Positions 28,330 through 37,301 of a stretch of DNA of 64,000 nucleotides are shown one piece after another. Source of the stretch: Paenibacillus oceani (GTDB lineage: Bacteria > Bacillota > Bacilli > Paenibacillales > NBRC-103111). The notes under the pieces are model-generated. The model was not told the origin of the DNA. It was given only the letters and a program-made list of their open reading frames with translations, and ran no database searches. The stretch spans positions 349,785-413,784 of the forward strand of contig NZ_JACXJA010000003.1 in the NCBI RefSeq assembly GCF_014705615.1, in the 5' to 3' direction. Each line of letters starts with the position of its first letter. Within the stretch, counting starts at the first letter, position 1. A program made the translations under genes and the position numbers.

Positions 28330-29964
28330 GTGACATGGCCTTCGATTCGCAATTTTCTACAAATTCCGCATCATCTCACTGGCAAAGGAGTAGGCATTGC
28401 CGTCGTAGACGGCCGGTTCCCGAATCATCCCGATATAGCGGCCACTTCCCGGCGAAACACGTACCTCGTAAAAACGTCCGAGCCTGATCCGGTCCCTTCA
28501 TTAATGACGGCGGACGACGGTCCTTGGACCAGGGGAAGGCATGGCTTGGCTGCAGCAGCTGCGGCGGCCGGTTCGGGTCTGATCTCCCAAGGTCTGTATA
28601 CCGGATCTGCGCCGGATGCCGACCTTTACTTGCTGGAGACCGGCCGTCTGAATACCGATCAGGATGTCGAATGCAAAATCGCGGCTGCATTAGACTGGCT
28701 TTACCTGAACTGGCGCCGGTATCGCATACGCGGAGTCGTAGTAACGATCGCGGCGACCCGGGATACGGGGCTTCTTCCCTGGCAGGCGGACCCGATTCGG
28801 ATCGGGTGCGAGAAGCTGGCTGCTGACGGTCTTCTCGTTGTTGCAGCTACGGGCAATACGCAAGAGTTAACGAGCAACGGTCCGGCTTCATCGCCATCCG
28901 TATTATCGGTCGGCGGGGTGATCGTACCGGAAGATGCCGATATTCGTTACGCGAAACCGTACTACGGGTGCAGAGGGACGACGTTCGAGGGCAAATGGGT
29001 GCCGGAAATAGTAGCGCCGGCTAAAAACATCGTGCTGCCTGCGCCATTTGTTTCGCTGGAAGAGCGTCAAAGCCACTTTACCGCTCGGTTCGACAACCTG
29101 CCGGAAGGGTACGCGAGAACAGAGGGCACTTCGTTTGCCGCGCCGATTGTTCTCGGATGTGCAGCCTGCCTATGGCAAGCGCAGCCAAGCTGGACAGCCG
29201 GACAAGTAAAAGCCGCCATCGTAGAAAGTTCCGCCGTGGTAGGGCAGTGGACAGAGCTGCATGCCGGATTAGTCGATGTGAAGGCGGCTATTCATGCCGA
29301 TACGTCGGTTGAGGAAAGCGATCCGCCGTACACGTTATGGTGCAGTTGGAAGGAGAAAGACAGCTTCGAGCGTTTGAAAGCAATTAAGGCTCAGGAAGAG
29401 ACGAGCATCGCTTCGGCTGCTCTATTGTCTTACTGCGATGCTCCTATATTTCCTGAGACGCAGGAACAGGTATTGTTCCTAACCGGCAGCAGGTCGGGCC
29501 GGGTCCGTGCCGCAGCGATAACGGCTTTGGCGTTTTACCAGGAAGCGCTCTCCATCCAAGACTATTGCCGCATTCTCCATGATGACAGCCGATTTGTGAG
29601 AATGGCCGCCCTCTTTGCGTTAAGCCGAAGTCCGGGTCTCCATCACCAGCTGAAGGATGAAGTTGCCGGGTTGTTCTCGGACAGCGACCTGGATATTCGC
29701 TATTGCGCCATTAAGCTGGCCGGTAATATCCGGGACGAAGCATTCGTTAAACCGCTGCTAAGCGGGATAGAGGACGATGCCATTCACGAACGGGTATCCA
29801 TCTTCGCAGCAAGGTGCTCTGCGCTGGTAGCAATAACCGGCATTCAATTCGAGCCGGAGCCCAGGTGGCTGGAGGAGCAGGGGATTTACTCGGAGCGGAG
29901 TACGTGTGGGCGAGTTCATATCGCCCGGAAATGGAGGCAATGGGCCAGCTACCTCTCTCCTTAA
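28330..29964 (+). CDS. Cytosolic subtilisin-like protease (S8) fused to HEAT-type repeats
   Basis: The 544-residue protein begins with a peptidase S8 domain (about residues 15-320). The catalytic Asp is Asp27 in VVDG, the His is His71 in RGRHG, the oxyanion Asn is Asn176 in ATGN and the nucleophile is Ser268 in GTSFAAP. The usual HGTHVAG around the His is changed to HGLAAAA. Residues about 350-500 are helical HEAT-like repeats (RVRAAAITALAF, FVRMAALFALS, DIRYCAIKLAGN). No signal peptide or propeptide is seen, so it is probably intracellular. GTG 28330 is 8 nt after GAGGAGGGG. A regulated, partner-scaffolded protease is likely; the substrate is unknown. Confidence 0.8.
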   Translation: MTWPSIRNFLQIPHHLTGKGVGIAVVDGRFPNHPDIAATSRRNTYLVKTSEPDPVPSLMTADDGPWTRGRHGLAAAAAAAGSGLISQGLYTGSAPDADLYLLETGRLNTDQDVECKIAAALDWLYLNWRRYRIRGVVVTIAATRDTGLLPWQADPIRIGCEKLAADGLLVVAATGNTQELTSNGPASSPSVLSVGGVIVPEDADIRYAKPYYGCRGTTFEGKWVPEIVAPAKNIVLPAPFVSLEERQSHFTARFDNLPEGYARTEGTSFAAPIVLGCAACLWQAQPSWTAGQVKAAIVESSAVVGQWTELHAGLVDVKAAIHADTSVEESDPPYTLWCSWKEKDSFERLKAIKAQEETSIASAALLSYCDAPIFPETQEQVLFLTGSRSGRVRAAAITALAFYQEALSIQDYCRILHDDSRFVRMAALFALSRSPGLHHQLKDEVAGLFSDSDLDIRYCAIKLAGNIRDEAFVKPLLSGIEDDAIHERVSIFAARCSALVAITGIQFEPEPRWLEEQGIYSERSTCGRVHIARKWRQWASYLSP

Positions 29965-30116
29965 CTTGCAGTGAGCCTGTGCCACGACGAATGCCCTTTG
30001 TTTGCGGAATAGAAGAGGCAGCTTTTTTAGTAGGGAATGTTTTTAATTGATCAATTTAACGCAGTACCACATTATCTCTTTATTGTCTTAATACAATTTA
30101 TTATCCGAACTATCAA

Positions 30117-30153
30117 AAAACACGATCTTTGCCTTAGGCACGGATCGTGTTTT
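30117..30153. terminator. Bidirectional terminator, uracil permease side
   Basis: AAAACACGATC (30117-30127) pairs perfectly with GATCGTGTTTT (30143-30153). A- and T-runs on both sides let it serve the minus-strand permease (stop at 30169) and rightward transcripts from the subtilase gene. Confidence 0.85.
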
Positions 30154-30168
30154 AACTTGCATACAATG

Positions 30169-31440
30169 TTATTTCTCGTTCGATAACCCTAGCAGATCGC
30201 TCAGCTTAAAGAACAAACTCAGCAGAATGGCGACGACGGTTGCCAGCGCCATCCCTTTCAGTTCGAAGTCGCCCAGGGTCAGCTTGGCTCCGCTGATCCC
30301 GATCACGAGAACGATCGTCGTCAGGATAAGGTTCGAAGGCTTCGAATAATCCACCTTGCTCTCGACGAGCATCCGAATGCCGGAAGCGGCGATAACCCCG
30401 AACAAGAGCAGCGAAAGGCCGCCCATAACGGCAACCGGAATCGTGTTGATCAACGCCGCCAATTTGCCGAAAAACGAAAGCACGATGGCAAATACGGCCG
30501 CAATGCCGATGACCCAGGTCGAGTACACTTTGGAGATCGCGAGGACGCCGATATTTTCGCCATAAGTCGTATTCGGAGTAGAGCCTACAAACCCGGACAG
30601 CACGGTAGATATCCCGTTGCCGAGCAGGGAGCGGTCCAGACCGGGATCTTTCGTCAAGTCTTTGCCGACGATATTGCCGGTTACGATCAGATGCCCGATA
30701 TGCTCGGCGATGACGACGAGCGCGGCCGGGAGAATGATAATAATGCTGGCCCAATCCCATGTAGGTGTGTAGAATGTCGGCAAGGCGACCACATCCGCTT
30801 CCGCCACTTTGCCGAAGGAAACGAGACCCATCCAGGCGGCCAGCCCGTAACCGACGACCATGCCGATCAGGATCGGGATGATTTTAAGGAAGCCGCGGAA
30901 CATCGCTTGGCCGATAATGGTGATAGCCAGTGTACACAGGGAAACGGTTACGGTTTTCGGATCGAGCGCCCAGTCCGCCGGCGCGTCAGAGCCCGGAATC
31001 AGCCCGGCCATGCCGGCTGCGACCGGAACGAGCTCCAGCCCGATCACGGCTACGATGGCGCCCATCGCGGCAGGCGGGAACACGACGTCGATCCAGCGGG
31101 TGCCGACCGATTTGACGAGCAGGGCGAACAGGATGAAGACGAGACCGACTACGATAAACCCGCCCAGCGCAGCGCTGTACCCTTGCGTTCCGAGCACGAC
31201 GAACACGGGCGAGATAAAAGCGAAGCTGGAGCCGAGATAAGCCGGAATTTTGCCTTTGCACAAAAACAAGTAAAGCAGCGTACCTATTCCGTTCATAAGC
31301 AGAATCGTAGCGGGATCAACCTTGAACAAAAACGGAACGAGGACGGTGGAGCCGAACATCGCGAACAGATGCTGCAGGCCGAGCGGTATGCTCTTGAGCA
31401 GCGGAGGGCGCTCGTCCACCTGAATGACGCGTTGCTGCAT
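30169..31440 (-). CDS. NCS2 uracil permease (UraA/PyrP type)
   Basis: The 423-residue protein is an NCS2 nucleobase:cation symporter with about 12-14 membrane segments. It has the N-terminal GLQHLFAMFGSTVLVP motif and the substrate-site segment with VIAEHIGHL and GSTPNTTYGENIG, which point to uracil rather than xanthine transport. AAGGGAG precedes the ATG at 31440. It stands alone on the minus strand, next to apt across the accessory block, and is divergent from relA. I saw no PyrR-type attenuator in its short leader. Confidence 0.9.
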   Translation of the reverse strand: MQQRVIQVDERPPLLKSIPLGLQHLFAMFGSTVLVPFLFKVDPATILLMNGIGTLLYLFLCKGKIPAYLGSSFAFISPVFVVLGTQGYSAALGGFIVVGLVFILFALLVKSVGTRWIDVVFPPAAMGAIVAVIGLELVPVAAGMAGLIPGSDAPADWALDPKTVTVSLCTLAITIIGQAMFRGFLKIIPILIGMVVGYGLAAWMGLVSFGKVAEADVVALPTFYTPTWDWASIIIILPAALVVIAEHIGHLIVTGNIVGKDLTKDPGLDRSLLGNGISTVLSGFVGSTPNTTYGENIGVLAISKVYSTWVIGIAAVFAIVLSFFGKLAALINTIPVAVMGGLSLLLFGVIAASGIRMLVESKVDYSKPSNLILTTIVLVIGISGAKLTLGDFELKGMALATVVAILLSLFFKLSDLLGLSNEK

Positions 31441-31589
31441 AGTACATCTCCCTTACACACATAGTTTTTTCGACATCTGGAATGCCATCAAATAGAATAG
31501 CAGAAATGTGTCGAAATATCATCCGTTTTCTTGAGGGCTTGTAAACGTTTCATTCGCCCGCCCCGATCCGCTCTGCTTCCGCGTTGCAG

Positions 31590-31618
31590 TTGACGTCGTC
31601 CCCATTCAAAGGCATAAT
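31590..31618 (+). promoter_or_regulatory. Sigma-A promoter of relA
   Basis: TTGACG (31590-31595), a 17-bp spacer and CATAAT (31613-31618) lie 40 bp upstream of the chosen relA start. Confidence 0.75.
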
Positions 31619-31658
31619 GTAGAGAAACGAACGTATGGCAGGAGAAGGTATATATAAG

Positions 31659-33845
31659 ATGGGCATTGAGCAGTTACTGGAACGCGCGGCAACCTACTTA
31701 AAACAAAGCGATCTCGTACGGATTCGGGAAGCTTACGACTTTGCCGAGCAAGCTCACCACGGACAGGTGCGAAAGTCGGGAGAACCGTATATTTTACATC
31801 CGCTGGCCGTTGCCGAAATTTTAGTGAATATGCAGATGGATGTCACTTCGGTCATCGCCGCCCTGCTGCATGACGTGGTCGAAGATACGACGGTATCGCT
31901 CCAGGCGGTGGAGAAGCATTTCGGCAAAACGTGCGCGATGCTTGTCGACGGGCTGACCAAGCTGGAGAAAATTAAATTCAAGTCCAAGGAAGAGCAGCAA
32001 AACGAAAATTACCGCAAAATGTTCGTGGCGATGGCCCAGGACATACGCGTGATTTTGATTAAGCTGGCCGACCGTCTGCACAATATGCGAACGCTGAAGT
32101 TCCAGTCGGAGGAAGCGCAGCGGCGGATCGCCGACGAGACGCTTGAGATTTTCTGTCCGATCGCTCATCGGCTCGGGATCTCGGCGATCAAGTGGGAGAT
32201 GGAGGATATCGCTCTCCGTTACTTAAACCCGCAGCAATATTACCGGATCGTGAACCTGATGCAGAAAAAACGGACCGAGCGCGAGAAATATATCGAAGAG
32301 ATTATCGACAATATCCGGAGCAAGCTCAGCGAGATGGGGATCGAGGGCGATATTTCCGGCCGGCCGAAACATATTTATAGCATTTACAAAAAGATGACCT
32401 CCAAAAACAAGCAGTTCAACGAAATTTACGACCTGCTTGCGATTCGGGTCATCGTGGACAATATCAAAGACTGCTATGCGACGCTCGGCATTATCCACAC
32501 GTTATGGAAGCCGATGCCGGGCAGGTTTAAGGATTATATCGCGATGCCGAAGCCGAATATGTACCAGTCGCTGCATACGACGGTCGTCGGACCAAGCGGT
32601 GAGCCGCTTGAGGTGCAGATTCGCACGTGGGACATGCATAAGACGTCCGAGTTCGGGATCGCCGCCCACTGGGCGTATAAGGAAGGCTCGATGGTGCCGT
32701 CCGGCGGCTTCGGGGACAAGATGATCTTTTTCCGCGAAATTTTGGAGCTCCAGCAGGATACGCGGGATGCGGCGGAGTTTATGGAGTCGCTCAAGATGGA
32801 CTTTTTCTCCGATCTCGTCTTTGTGTTCACGCCCAAAGGGGAAGTCGTCGAGCTGCCGGCAGGTTCGGTTCCGCTCGATTTCGCGTACCGGATTCATACC
32901 GAGATCGGCAACCGCACGGTCGGTGCGAAGGTGAACGGACGAATCGTACCGCTCGATTATAAGCTGAATACAGGCGATATCGTCGAGATTTTAACGTCCA
33001 AGCATTCGTACGGACCTAGCCAGGATTGGGTGAAGATCGCCCAGTCTTCGCACGCCCGGAGCAAGATCAAGCAGTGGTTCAAGAAGGAGAAGCGGGAAGA
33101 GAACGTCCAGAAGGGCAAGGAAGGGATCGAACGCGAGCTGAAGCGGCTCGGGCTGGAGCCTCCTTCCGTGATGACCGATGACAACCTGATGGAGGTTGCC
33201 CGCAAATTCAACTTCAACGATATCGAAGATATGATGTCGGCTGTCGGCTTCGGCGGCATTACCGCTGCCCAGATCTGTACACGACTGACGGACAAGATTC
33301 GCCGCGAGAACGAAGAAGCCCAGGCGAACGCGCTCGAGCTGACGAGCGAAGTGAAGGAAGTCAAAGGCTCGACGGAGAAAAAGAGCCGTCCGACTCACGG
33401 CGTCCGGGTCAAGGGCGTGGACAATCTGCTCGTCCGGTTCGCACGATGCTGCAATCCGGTTCCCGGCGATCATATTATCGGATACATTACCCGCGGGCGC
33501 GGGGTGTCCGTTCACCGGACGGATTGCACGAACATTCCGACAGGCGACGAGGACGATCTGAACCGGATGATCGATGTCGAGTGGGAGACTGCGGTCGAAG
33601 CGAACTATCACGTCGAGATCGAGATTACGGGCCACTACCGTTCCGCCTTTCTGAACGAAGTGCTGCAAGCCGTATCGGAGAGCAAGACGGTTATCTCCGC
33701 CGTGTCCGGACGGTCCGACAAAAATAAGATGGCGATCGTTCATATGACGATTCTGATTAAAAATATCGATCACCTGCAATCGGTTGTAGAAAAGATTAAA
33801 CGGGTGAAGGACGTATATTCGGTTCAGCGGATTATGCAAAGCTAG
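31659..33845 (+). CDS. relA: RelA/Rel, bifunctional (p)ppGpp synthetase and hydrolase
   Basis: Rel makes the alarmone (p)ppGpp on starved ribosomes and degrades it otherwise. The 728-residue protein has, in order, an HD hydrolase domain (HDVVEDT, His71-Asp72), the synthetase domain (DLLAIRVIVD, YIAMPKPNMYQSLHTTVVG), a TGS domain (VFTPKGEVVELPAGSVPLDFAY), a zinc-finger/helical region with RCCNPVPGD, and a C-terminal ACT domain. Both active sites look intact. ATG 31659 is preferred (GGAGAAGG 10 nt upstream) over 31635. dtd follows after 39 bp and is probably cotranscribed. Confidence 0.97.
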   Translation: MGIEQLLERAATYLKQSDLVRIREAYDFAEQAHHGQVRKSGEPYILHPLAVAEILVNMQMDVTSVIAALLHDVVEDTTVSLQAVEKHFGKTCAMLVDGLTKLEKIKFKSKEEQQNENYRKMFVAMAQDIRVILIKLADRLHNMRTLKFQSEEAQRRIADETLEIFCPIAHRLGISAIKWEMEDIALRYLNPQQYYRIVNLMQKKRTEREKYIEEIIDNIRSKLSEMGIEGDISGRPKHIYSIYKKMTSKNKQFNEIYDLLAIRVIVDNIKDCYATLGIIHTLWKPMPGRFKDYIAMPKPNMYQSLHTTVVGPSGEPLEVQIRTWDMHKTSEFGIAAHWAYKEGSMVPSGGFGDKMIFFREILELQQDTRDAAEFMESLKMDFFSDLVFVFTPKGEVVELPAGSVPLDFAYRIHTEIGNRTVGAKVNGRIVPLDYKLNTGDIVEILTSKHSYGPSQDWVKIAQSSHARSKIKQWFKKEKREENVQKGKEGIERELKRLGLEPPSVMTDDNLMEVARKFNFNDIEDMMSAVGFGGITAAQICTRLTDKIRRENEEAQANALELTSEVKEVKGSTEKKSRPTHGVRVKGVDNLLVRFARCCNPVPGDHIIGYITRGRGVSVHRTDCTNIPTGDEDDLNRMIDVEWETAVEANYHVEIEITGHYRSAFLNEVLQAVSESKTVISAVSGRSDKNKMAIVHMTILIKNIDHLQSVVEKIKRVKDVYSVQRIMQS

Positions 33846-33884
33846 GGGCCGAAGGAATGCGGATCGGCCAAGGGAGCAAACACC

Positions 33885-34325
33885 ATGAGGATAGTCGTAC
33901 AGAGAAGCAAAGAAGCGCGTGTAGTCGTGAACGGAGAGACGGTCGGCCAAATCGGGCACGGGCTCGTTGTCCTGGTCGGAGTTACGCATGAGGACACCGA
34001 GCAGGACGCCCGTTATTTGGCCGAGAAGCTGGCCGGCTTGCGGATCTTCGAGGATGCGGAAGGCAAGATGAATGTATCGGTGCTCGACGTCGGCGGCGGG
34101 GTATTGTCGGTATCGCAATTTACGCTGTACGGCGACGTACGCAAAGGGAAGCGGCCGAACTTTATGGACGCCGCCCGGCCAGAGCAGGCGAAGCCGCTCT
34201 ACGACAAGTTTAATGAGCTGCTCCGCAGTTACGGTCTGCAGGTGGAAACCGGTATTTTCGGAGAGATGATGGATGTGCAGTTGACGAACTCAGGACCTGT
34301 TACGCTCGTAATCGAGAGCCGGTAA
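33885..34325 (+). CDS. dtd: Dtd, D-aminoacyl-tRNA deacylase
   Basis: Dtd removes D-amino acids (and Gly from tRNA-Ala) mischarged on tRNA. The 146-residue protein has the family start [15 protein letters not shown], the active-site SQFTLYGD loop and the cross-subunit NSGPVT motif with the cis Gly-Pro. AAGGGAG precedes the ATG. Adjacency to relA is conserved in Bacillales. Confidence 0.97.
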   Translation: MRIVVQRSKEARVVVNGETVGQIGHGLVVLVGVTHEDTEQDARYLAEKLAGLRIFEDAEGKMNVSVLDVGGGVLSVSQFTLYGDVRKGKRPNFMDAARPEQAKPLYDKFNELLRSYGLQVETGIFGEMMDVQLTNSGPVTLVIESR

Positions 34326-34337
34326 CGGTTCTTTTTT
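34316..34337 (+). terminator. Terminator of relA-dtd
   Basis: GAGCCG (34316-34321) pairs with CGGTTC (34326-34331) around a GTAA loop that contains the dtd stop codon, followed by six T (34332-34337). Confidence 0.75.
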
Positions 34338-34346
34338 GTTTGCGTA

Positions 34347-34375
34347 TTGATATTACGCCAGTTCGCTGATAATAT
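34347..34375 (+). promoter_or_regulatory. Promoter of the FhuF-like gene
   Basis: TTGATA (34347-34352), 17 bp, TAATAT (34370-34375). The -10 and start region overlap the Fur box, so repression by iron-loaded Fur is expected. Confidence 0.6.
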
Positions 34376-34389
34376 GATAATGATTATCA
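34375..34389 (+). promoter_or_regulatory. Fur box (perfect 7-1-7)
   Basis: TGATAATGATTATCA is an exact match to the 7-1-7 Fur consensus of Bacillus (TGATAAT, one base, ATTATCA). A further TGATAAT at 34367-34373 extends it to overlapping sites. Confidence 0.92.
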
Positions 34390-34423
34390 ATTTCGAATTC
34401 GCGTGTATGAAGGGATTGACGTC

Positions 34424-35236
34424 ATGATCGAATCGCTGCACAAATTCAACATCGGCATGGAAGGCACAAGGCACGTCGTGTATTCCGTACCGTTATCCGC
34501 CTTGCCCCTCGGGAGCTCGATGGAGCAATTGCTCGAAGCGTATTCGCCGCTGATGAAGGCGCTGGACCGGACGGCGGCAGCCGCTTATTTTTGCGCCCAG
34601 TTCGGGAACGTTAGTCTGGCTTTGCAATACGCGGTATCGGTACATGACGTCGCCTTTGATGTGTCGCCTGACAATATAACGGTGCAGCTCGTGGAGATGG
34701 AGGAAGGAAGGTACGGAGTCGCCTTCCAGCTGGCGTGTTGGTCCGAGCAGCGCGCTCCCGAGGGTGGGAACGAGCGCAGGATCTGGCTCGCAGAGGTCCT
34801 CTCCGCTTTGTACAGCGGAACGGTGCGGCCTGTATATGAAGCGGCGTCCAAGGCCGCGGGTATGCCTCTGCCGCATCTGTGGGGGCTGCTGCCGACCCGG
34901 TTCAACTACAGCACGGAGCAGTGGATGCTTGCGGAGAATAACGATACGGTTAAAGAAACGATTGCCGCCGACTATGAGTTTCTGATCCGTCACATCGAGG
35001 GCGGCACATTCGGTCAGACCCGGAGTCCGTTCGACGTCAAAATTCGCTGGATCGAAGATTTGAAAGACCCGTGCAAGCAGATGCGGATGAAAAATTCATG
35101 CTGTATGTATTACCGGACGGAAGGCGGCCGTTATTGTTATTCGTGTCCCCGAATCAAGGAAAGCGAGCGGGCCGAGCGGCGTCTGGAAGCAAGGGAAAGC
35201 GAAAAGGCGGCCGTTCCGGTTGCCGCTGCGAAATAG
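34424..35236 (+). CDS. FhuF-like ferric siderophore reductase (2Fe-2S)
   Basis: The 270-residue protein ends with CCMYY ... CYSCP, that is Cys226-Cys227-x10-Cys238-x2-Cys241, the C-C-x10-C-x2-C cluster motif of FhuF, which reduces ferric hydroxamate siderophores in the cytosol to release iron. The rest of the chain is weakly conserved, as usual in this family. ATG 34424 follows AAGGGA by 9 nt; the longer GTG start at 34403 overlaps the leader. A perfect Fur box lies 35 bp upstream, which strongly supports an iron-starvation role. The last 25 residues are an Arg/Glu/Ala-rich tail. Confidence 0.82.
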   Translation: MIESLHKFNIGMEGTRHVVYSVPLSALPLGSSMEQLLEAYSPLMKALDRTAAAAYFCAQFGNVSLALQYAVSVHDVAFDVSPDNITVQLVEMEEGRYGVAFQLACWSEQRAPEGGNERRIWLAEVLSALYSGTVRPVYEAASKAAGMPLPHLWGLLPTRFNYSTEQWMLAENNDTVKETIAADYEFLIRHIEGGTFGQTRSPFDVKIRWIEDLKDPCKQMRMKNSCCMYYRTEGGRYCYSCPRIKESERAERRLEARESEKAAVPVAAAK

Positions 35237-35362
35237 CGGACGGTTTGCTAGCGGTAATCCGGTACTTGCAAGGAATGGGCGTAGCGTGAAACATCAGGCG
35301 TATTATGAAATATCGCACTCTTGGGGAAACTGATAGTACATTTCGCTCAAGGAGTCGATCAG

Positions 35363-35539
35363 ATGCGCCGATCCCGCAAGGAAACCGTTATGCTGGAGCC
35401 CGGAAACCGGCTGCTGCACAACGATACTCACGAATCGGCCGGGATGATGCACAGTTTTTTCGCCGCAGAAGCGGCCGAAGAGTGGGCGACCGGTCACGTT
35501 CAGGGCAAACATCCGTCGAGGAAGCCTCCGCGTGCTTAA
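35363..35539 (+). CDS. Small protein of unknown function (58 aa)
   Basis: A 58-residue frame starts with ATG 35363, 8 nt after a clear AAGGAG, and is followed by an intrinsic terminator 8 bp after its stop. The sequence is Arg/Lys-rich at both ends with an acidic-aromatic middle (MMHSFFAAEAAEEWATG). I do not recognise it. The ribosome binding site and terminator support expression, but size makes the call uncertain. Confidence 0.4.
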   Translation: MRRSRKETVMLEPGNRLLHNDTHESAGMMHSFFAAEAAEEWATGHVQGKHPSRKPPRA

Positions 35540-35546
35540 CCCGTCA

Positions 35547-35590
35547 AAATCGCCGCCAGCTTGCCCGCATCAGCGGAAGGGGCGGTTTTT
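35547..35590 (+). terminator. Intrinsic terminator
   Basis: AAATCGCC (35547-35554) pairs with GGCGGTTT (35581-35588, one G-U), followed by further T. It closes the small ORF upstream and precedes hemZ. Confidence 0.7.
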
Positions 35591-35744
35591 TTGTCGTTCC
35601 CGATTATCCCGGTACCCGGTATCCGTCCGGGTTCCCGGAACGCCGCAAACATTCCTTGGCGCTTTCACTTGTGGTACACTTATCTAGTTATAACAGTTTG
35701 GCCGCTTAAGGCGGCGGTACGTCGATCGGAGGGTGATACGCGAG

Positions 35745-37283
35745 ATGAAGGTTGAGATCAGGCAGATCGGATTTTCAGACTATCAAATGGATATTTATCA
35801 TATATGGAAGCTGTTTTACGAAGAAGTGGAGCTTGTGTATGAGCCGGCGGATGACGCCGAGCTGCGGATGACGCTGGAGCTTGCCGACGCGGGCGTAGAA
35901 GCCGAGGCCGAGGTTCGGGCTTATTTGGAGCGTCCGGAATCGGGAGCGGCCTGGTCGCACACGGAACGGAGGCTGCTGCGAAGCGGAGCTGCAGAAGCGC
36001 GCCGGAGGGAGCTGAAGCGCGTCGTCGGCTCGGCGCTGCTGCGCGTCCTCGAGGAAGCGTCCGGACTGGAGCAGCCGTGGGGCGTGCTCACCGGGGTGCG
36101 CCCGACGAAGCTGATGCACAATATGGTCCGCAAGCAGGGACGGGAGTTAAGCGTACGCCAGCTGCAGGAGGAATATTTGCTTACCGACGAGAAGGCGAAG
36201 CTGCTGGCGGACATCGTGGAGCGGCAGCTCCAGGTGATCCCCGATCTGTTCGAGCTGGACCGCGAAGTCAGCTTGTATATCGGCATTCCTTTCTGCCCGA
36301 CGAAATGCGCCTACTGCACGTTTCCGGCTTACGATATCCGCGGCAACAACGGGTCCGTAGATTCGTTTCTGGACGGCCTGCACTACGAGATCCGGGAGAC
36401 GGGCGAATGGCTGAAGCGGACCGGACTGACCGTAACGACGATTTATTGGGGCGGGGGGACGCCGACGAGCATAACCGCCGAGCAGATCGATGCGCTTTTT
36501 GAAACGATGCATCAGTCGATTCCGGATATGGACCAAGTGCGCGAGCTGACGGTTGAAGCGGGCCGTCCCGACACGATAACGCCGGATAAGCTGAAGGTGA
36601 TGAAAAAATGGAACGTCGACCGGATCAGCATCAATCCGCAAAGCTTCACCCAGCTTACGCTCGATAAAATCGGGCGCCACCATACTGTCGATGAAACGAT
36701 CGAGAAGTTCATCCTGTCCCGCGAGATGGGGATGGACAATATTAATATGGACCTCATTATCGGTCTGCCGAACGAAGGGATTCCCGAATTCCAGCATACG
36801 CTGGACGAGACGGCCAAGCTGCTCCCGGAATCGTTAACCGTGCATACGCTGTCGTTCAAGCGGGCATCGCGAATGACCAAAAACCGCGATCAGTACGAAG
36901 TGGCGGAGCGGGACGAGATCGCCGATATGATGAAGATGGCGAACCGGTTTATGGAAGAGAACGGCTATCATCCGTACTACATGTACCGGCAGAAGAATAT
37001 GCTGGGCAACCTCGAGAACGTCGGTTACGCCCTCGGCGACCGGGACAGCTTGTACAACATCCTCATGATGGAGGAGCGGCAGACGATTATCGGGCTGGGC
37101 TGCGGCGCGGTCAGCAAAGTGCTGTATCCGGCCGTATACGACGCGGAAGGCAACGAGCAGCAAAAAATCGAGCGGTTTCCGAATCCGAAGGAGCCGTCGG
37201 TGTACAATCAGGCGTACAAGGAATATTTCGATAAAAAAATGCGGCTGCTGGACGACGCTTACGGACAAACGGTAAGCCGCTGA
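35745..37283 (+). CDS. hemZ: HemZ, radical SAM coproporphyrinogen III oxidase-like protein
   Basis: HemZ is a HemN-family radical SAM protein of Bacilli, classed as an oxygen-independent coproporphyrinogen dehydrogenase. Direct proof of that activity is weak and some relatives act in heme delivery. The 512-residue protein has a HemZ-specific N-terminal domain (about residues 1-165), then the CPTKCAYCTF cluster motif (Cys at spacing x3, x2), YWGGGTPTSI, and the GLPNEG and YYMYRQKN segments typical of HemZ. ATG 35745 is 11 nt from GGAGGG; the GTG at 35733 touches the ribosome binding site. The AraC gene follows after 18 bp. Confidence 0.9.
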   Translation: MKVEIRQIGFSDYQMDIYHIWKLFYEEVELVYEPADDAELRMTLELADAGVEAEAEVRAYLERPESGAAWSHTERRLLRSGAAEARRRELKRVVGSALLRVLEEASGLEQPWGVLTGVRPTKLMHNMVRKQGRELSVRQLQEEYLLTDEKAKLLADIVERQLQVIPDLFELDREVSLYIGIPFCPTKCAYCTFPAYDIRGNNGSVDSFLDGLHYEIRETGEWLKRTGLTVTTIYWGGGTPTSITAEQIDALFETMHQSIPDMDQVRELTVEAGRPDTITPDKLKVMKKWNVDRISINPQSFTQLTLDKIGRHHTVDETIEKFILSREMGMDNINMDLIIGLPNEGIPEFQHTLDETAKLLPESLTVHTLSFKRASRMTKNRDQYEVAERDEIADMMKMANRFMEENGYHPYYMYRQKNMLGNLENVGYALGDRDSLYNILMMEERQTIIGLGCGAVSKVLYPAVYDAEGNEQQKIERFPNPKEPSVYNQAYKEYFDKKMRLLDDAYGQTVSR

Positions 37284-37301
37284 GCGGGCGGGGAGATTCC
37301 G

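Noticed and set aside
31441..31589. Possible PyrR-type attenuator before the uracil permease
   Set aside because: The leader is short and shows neither the anti-antiterminator motif nor a terminator.
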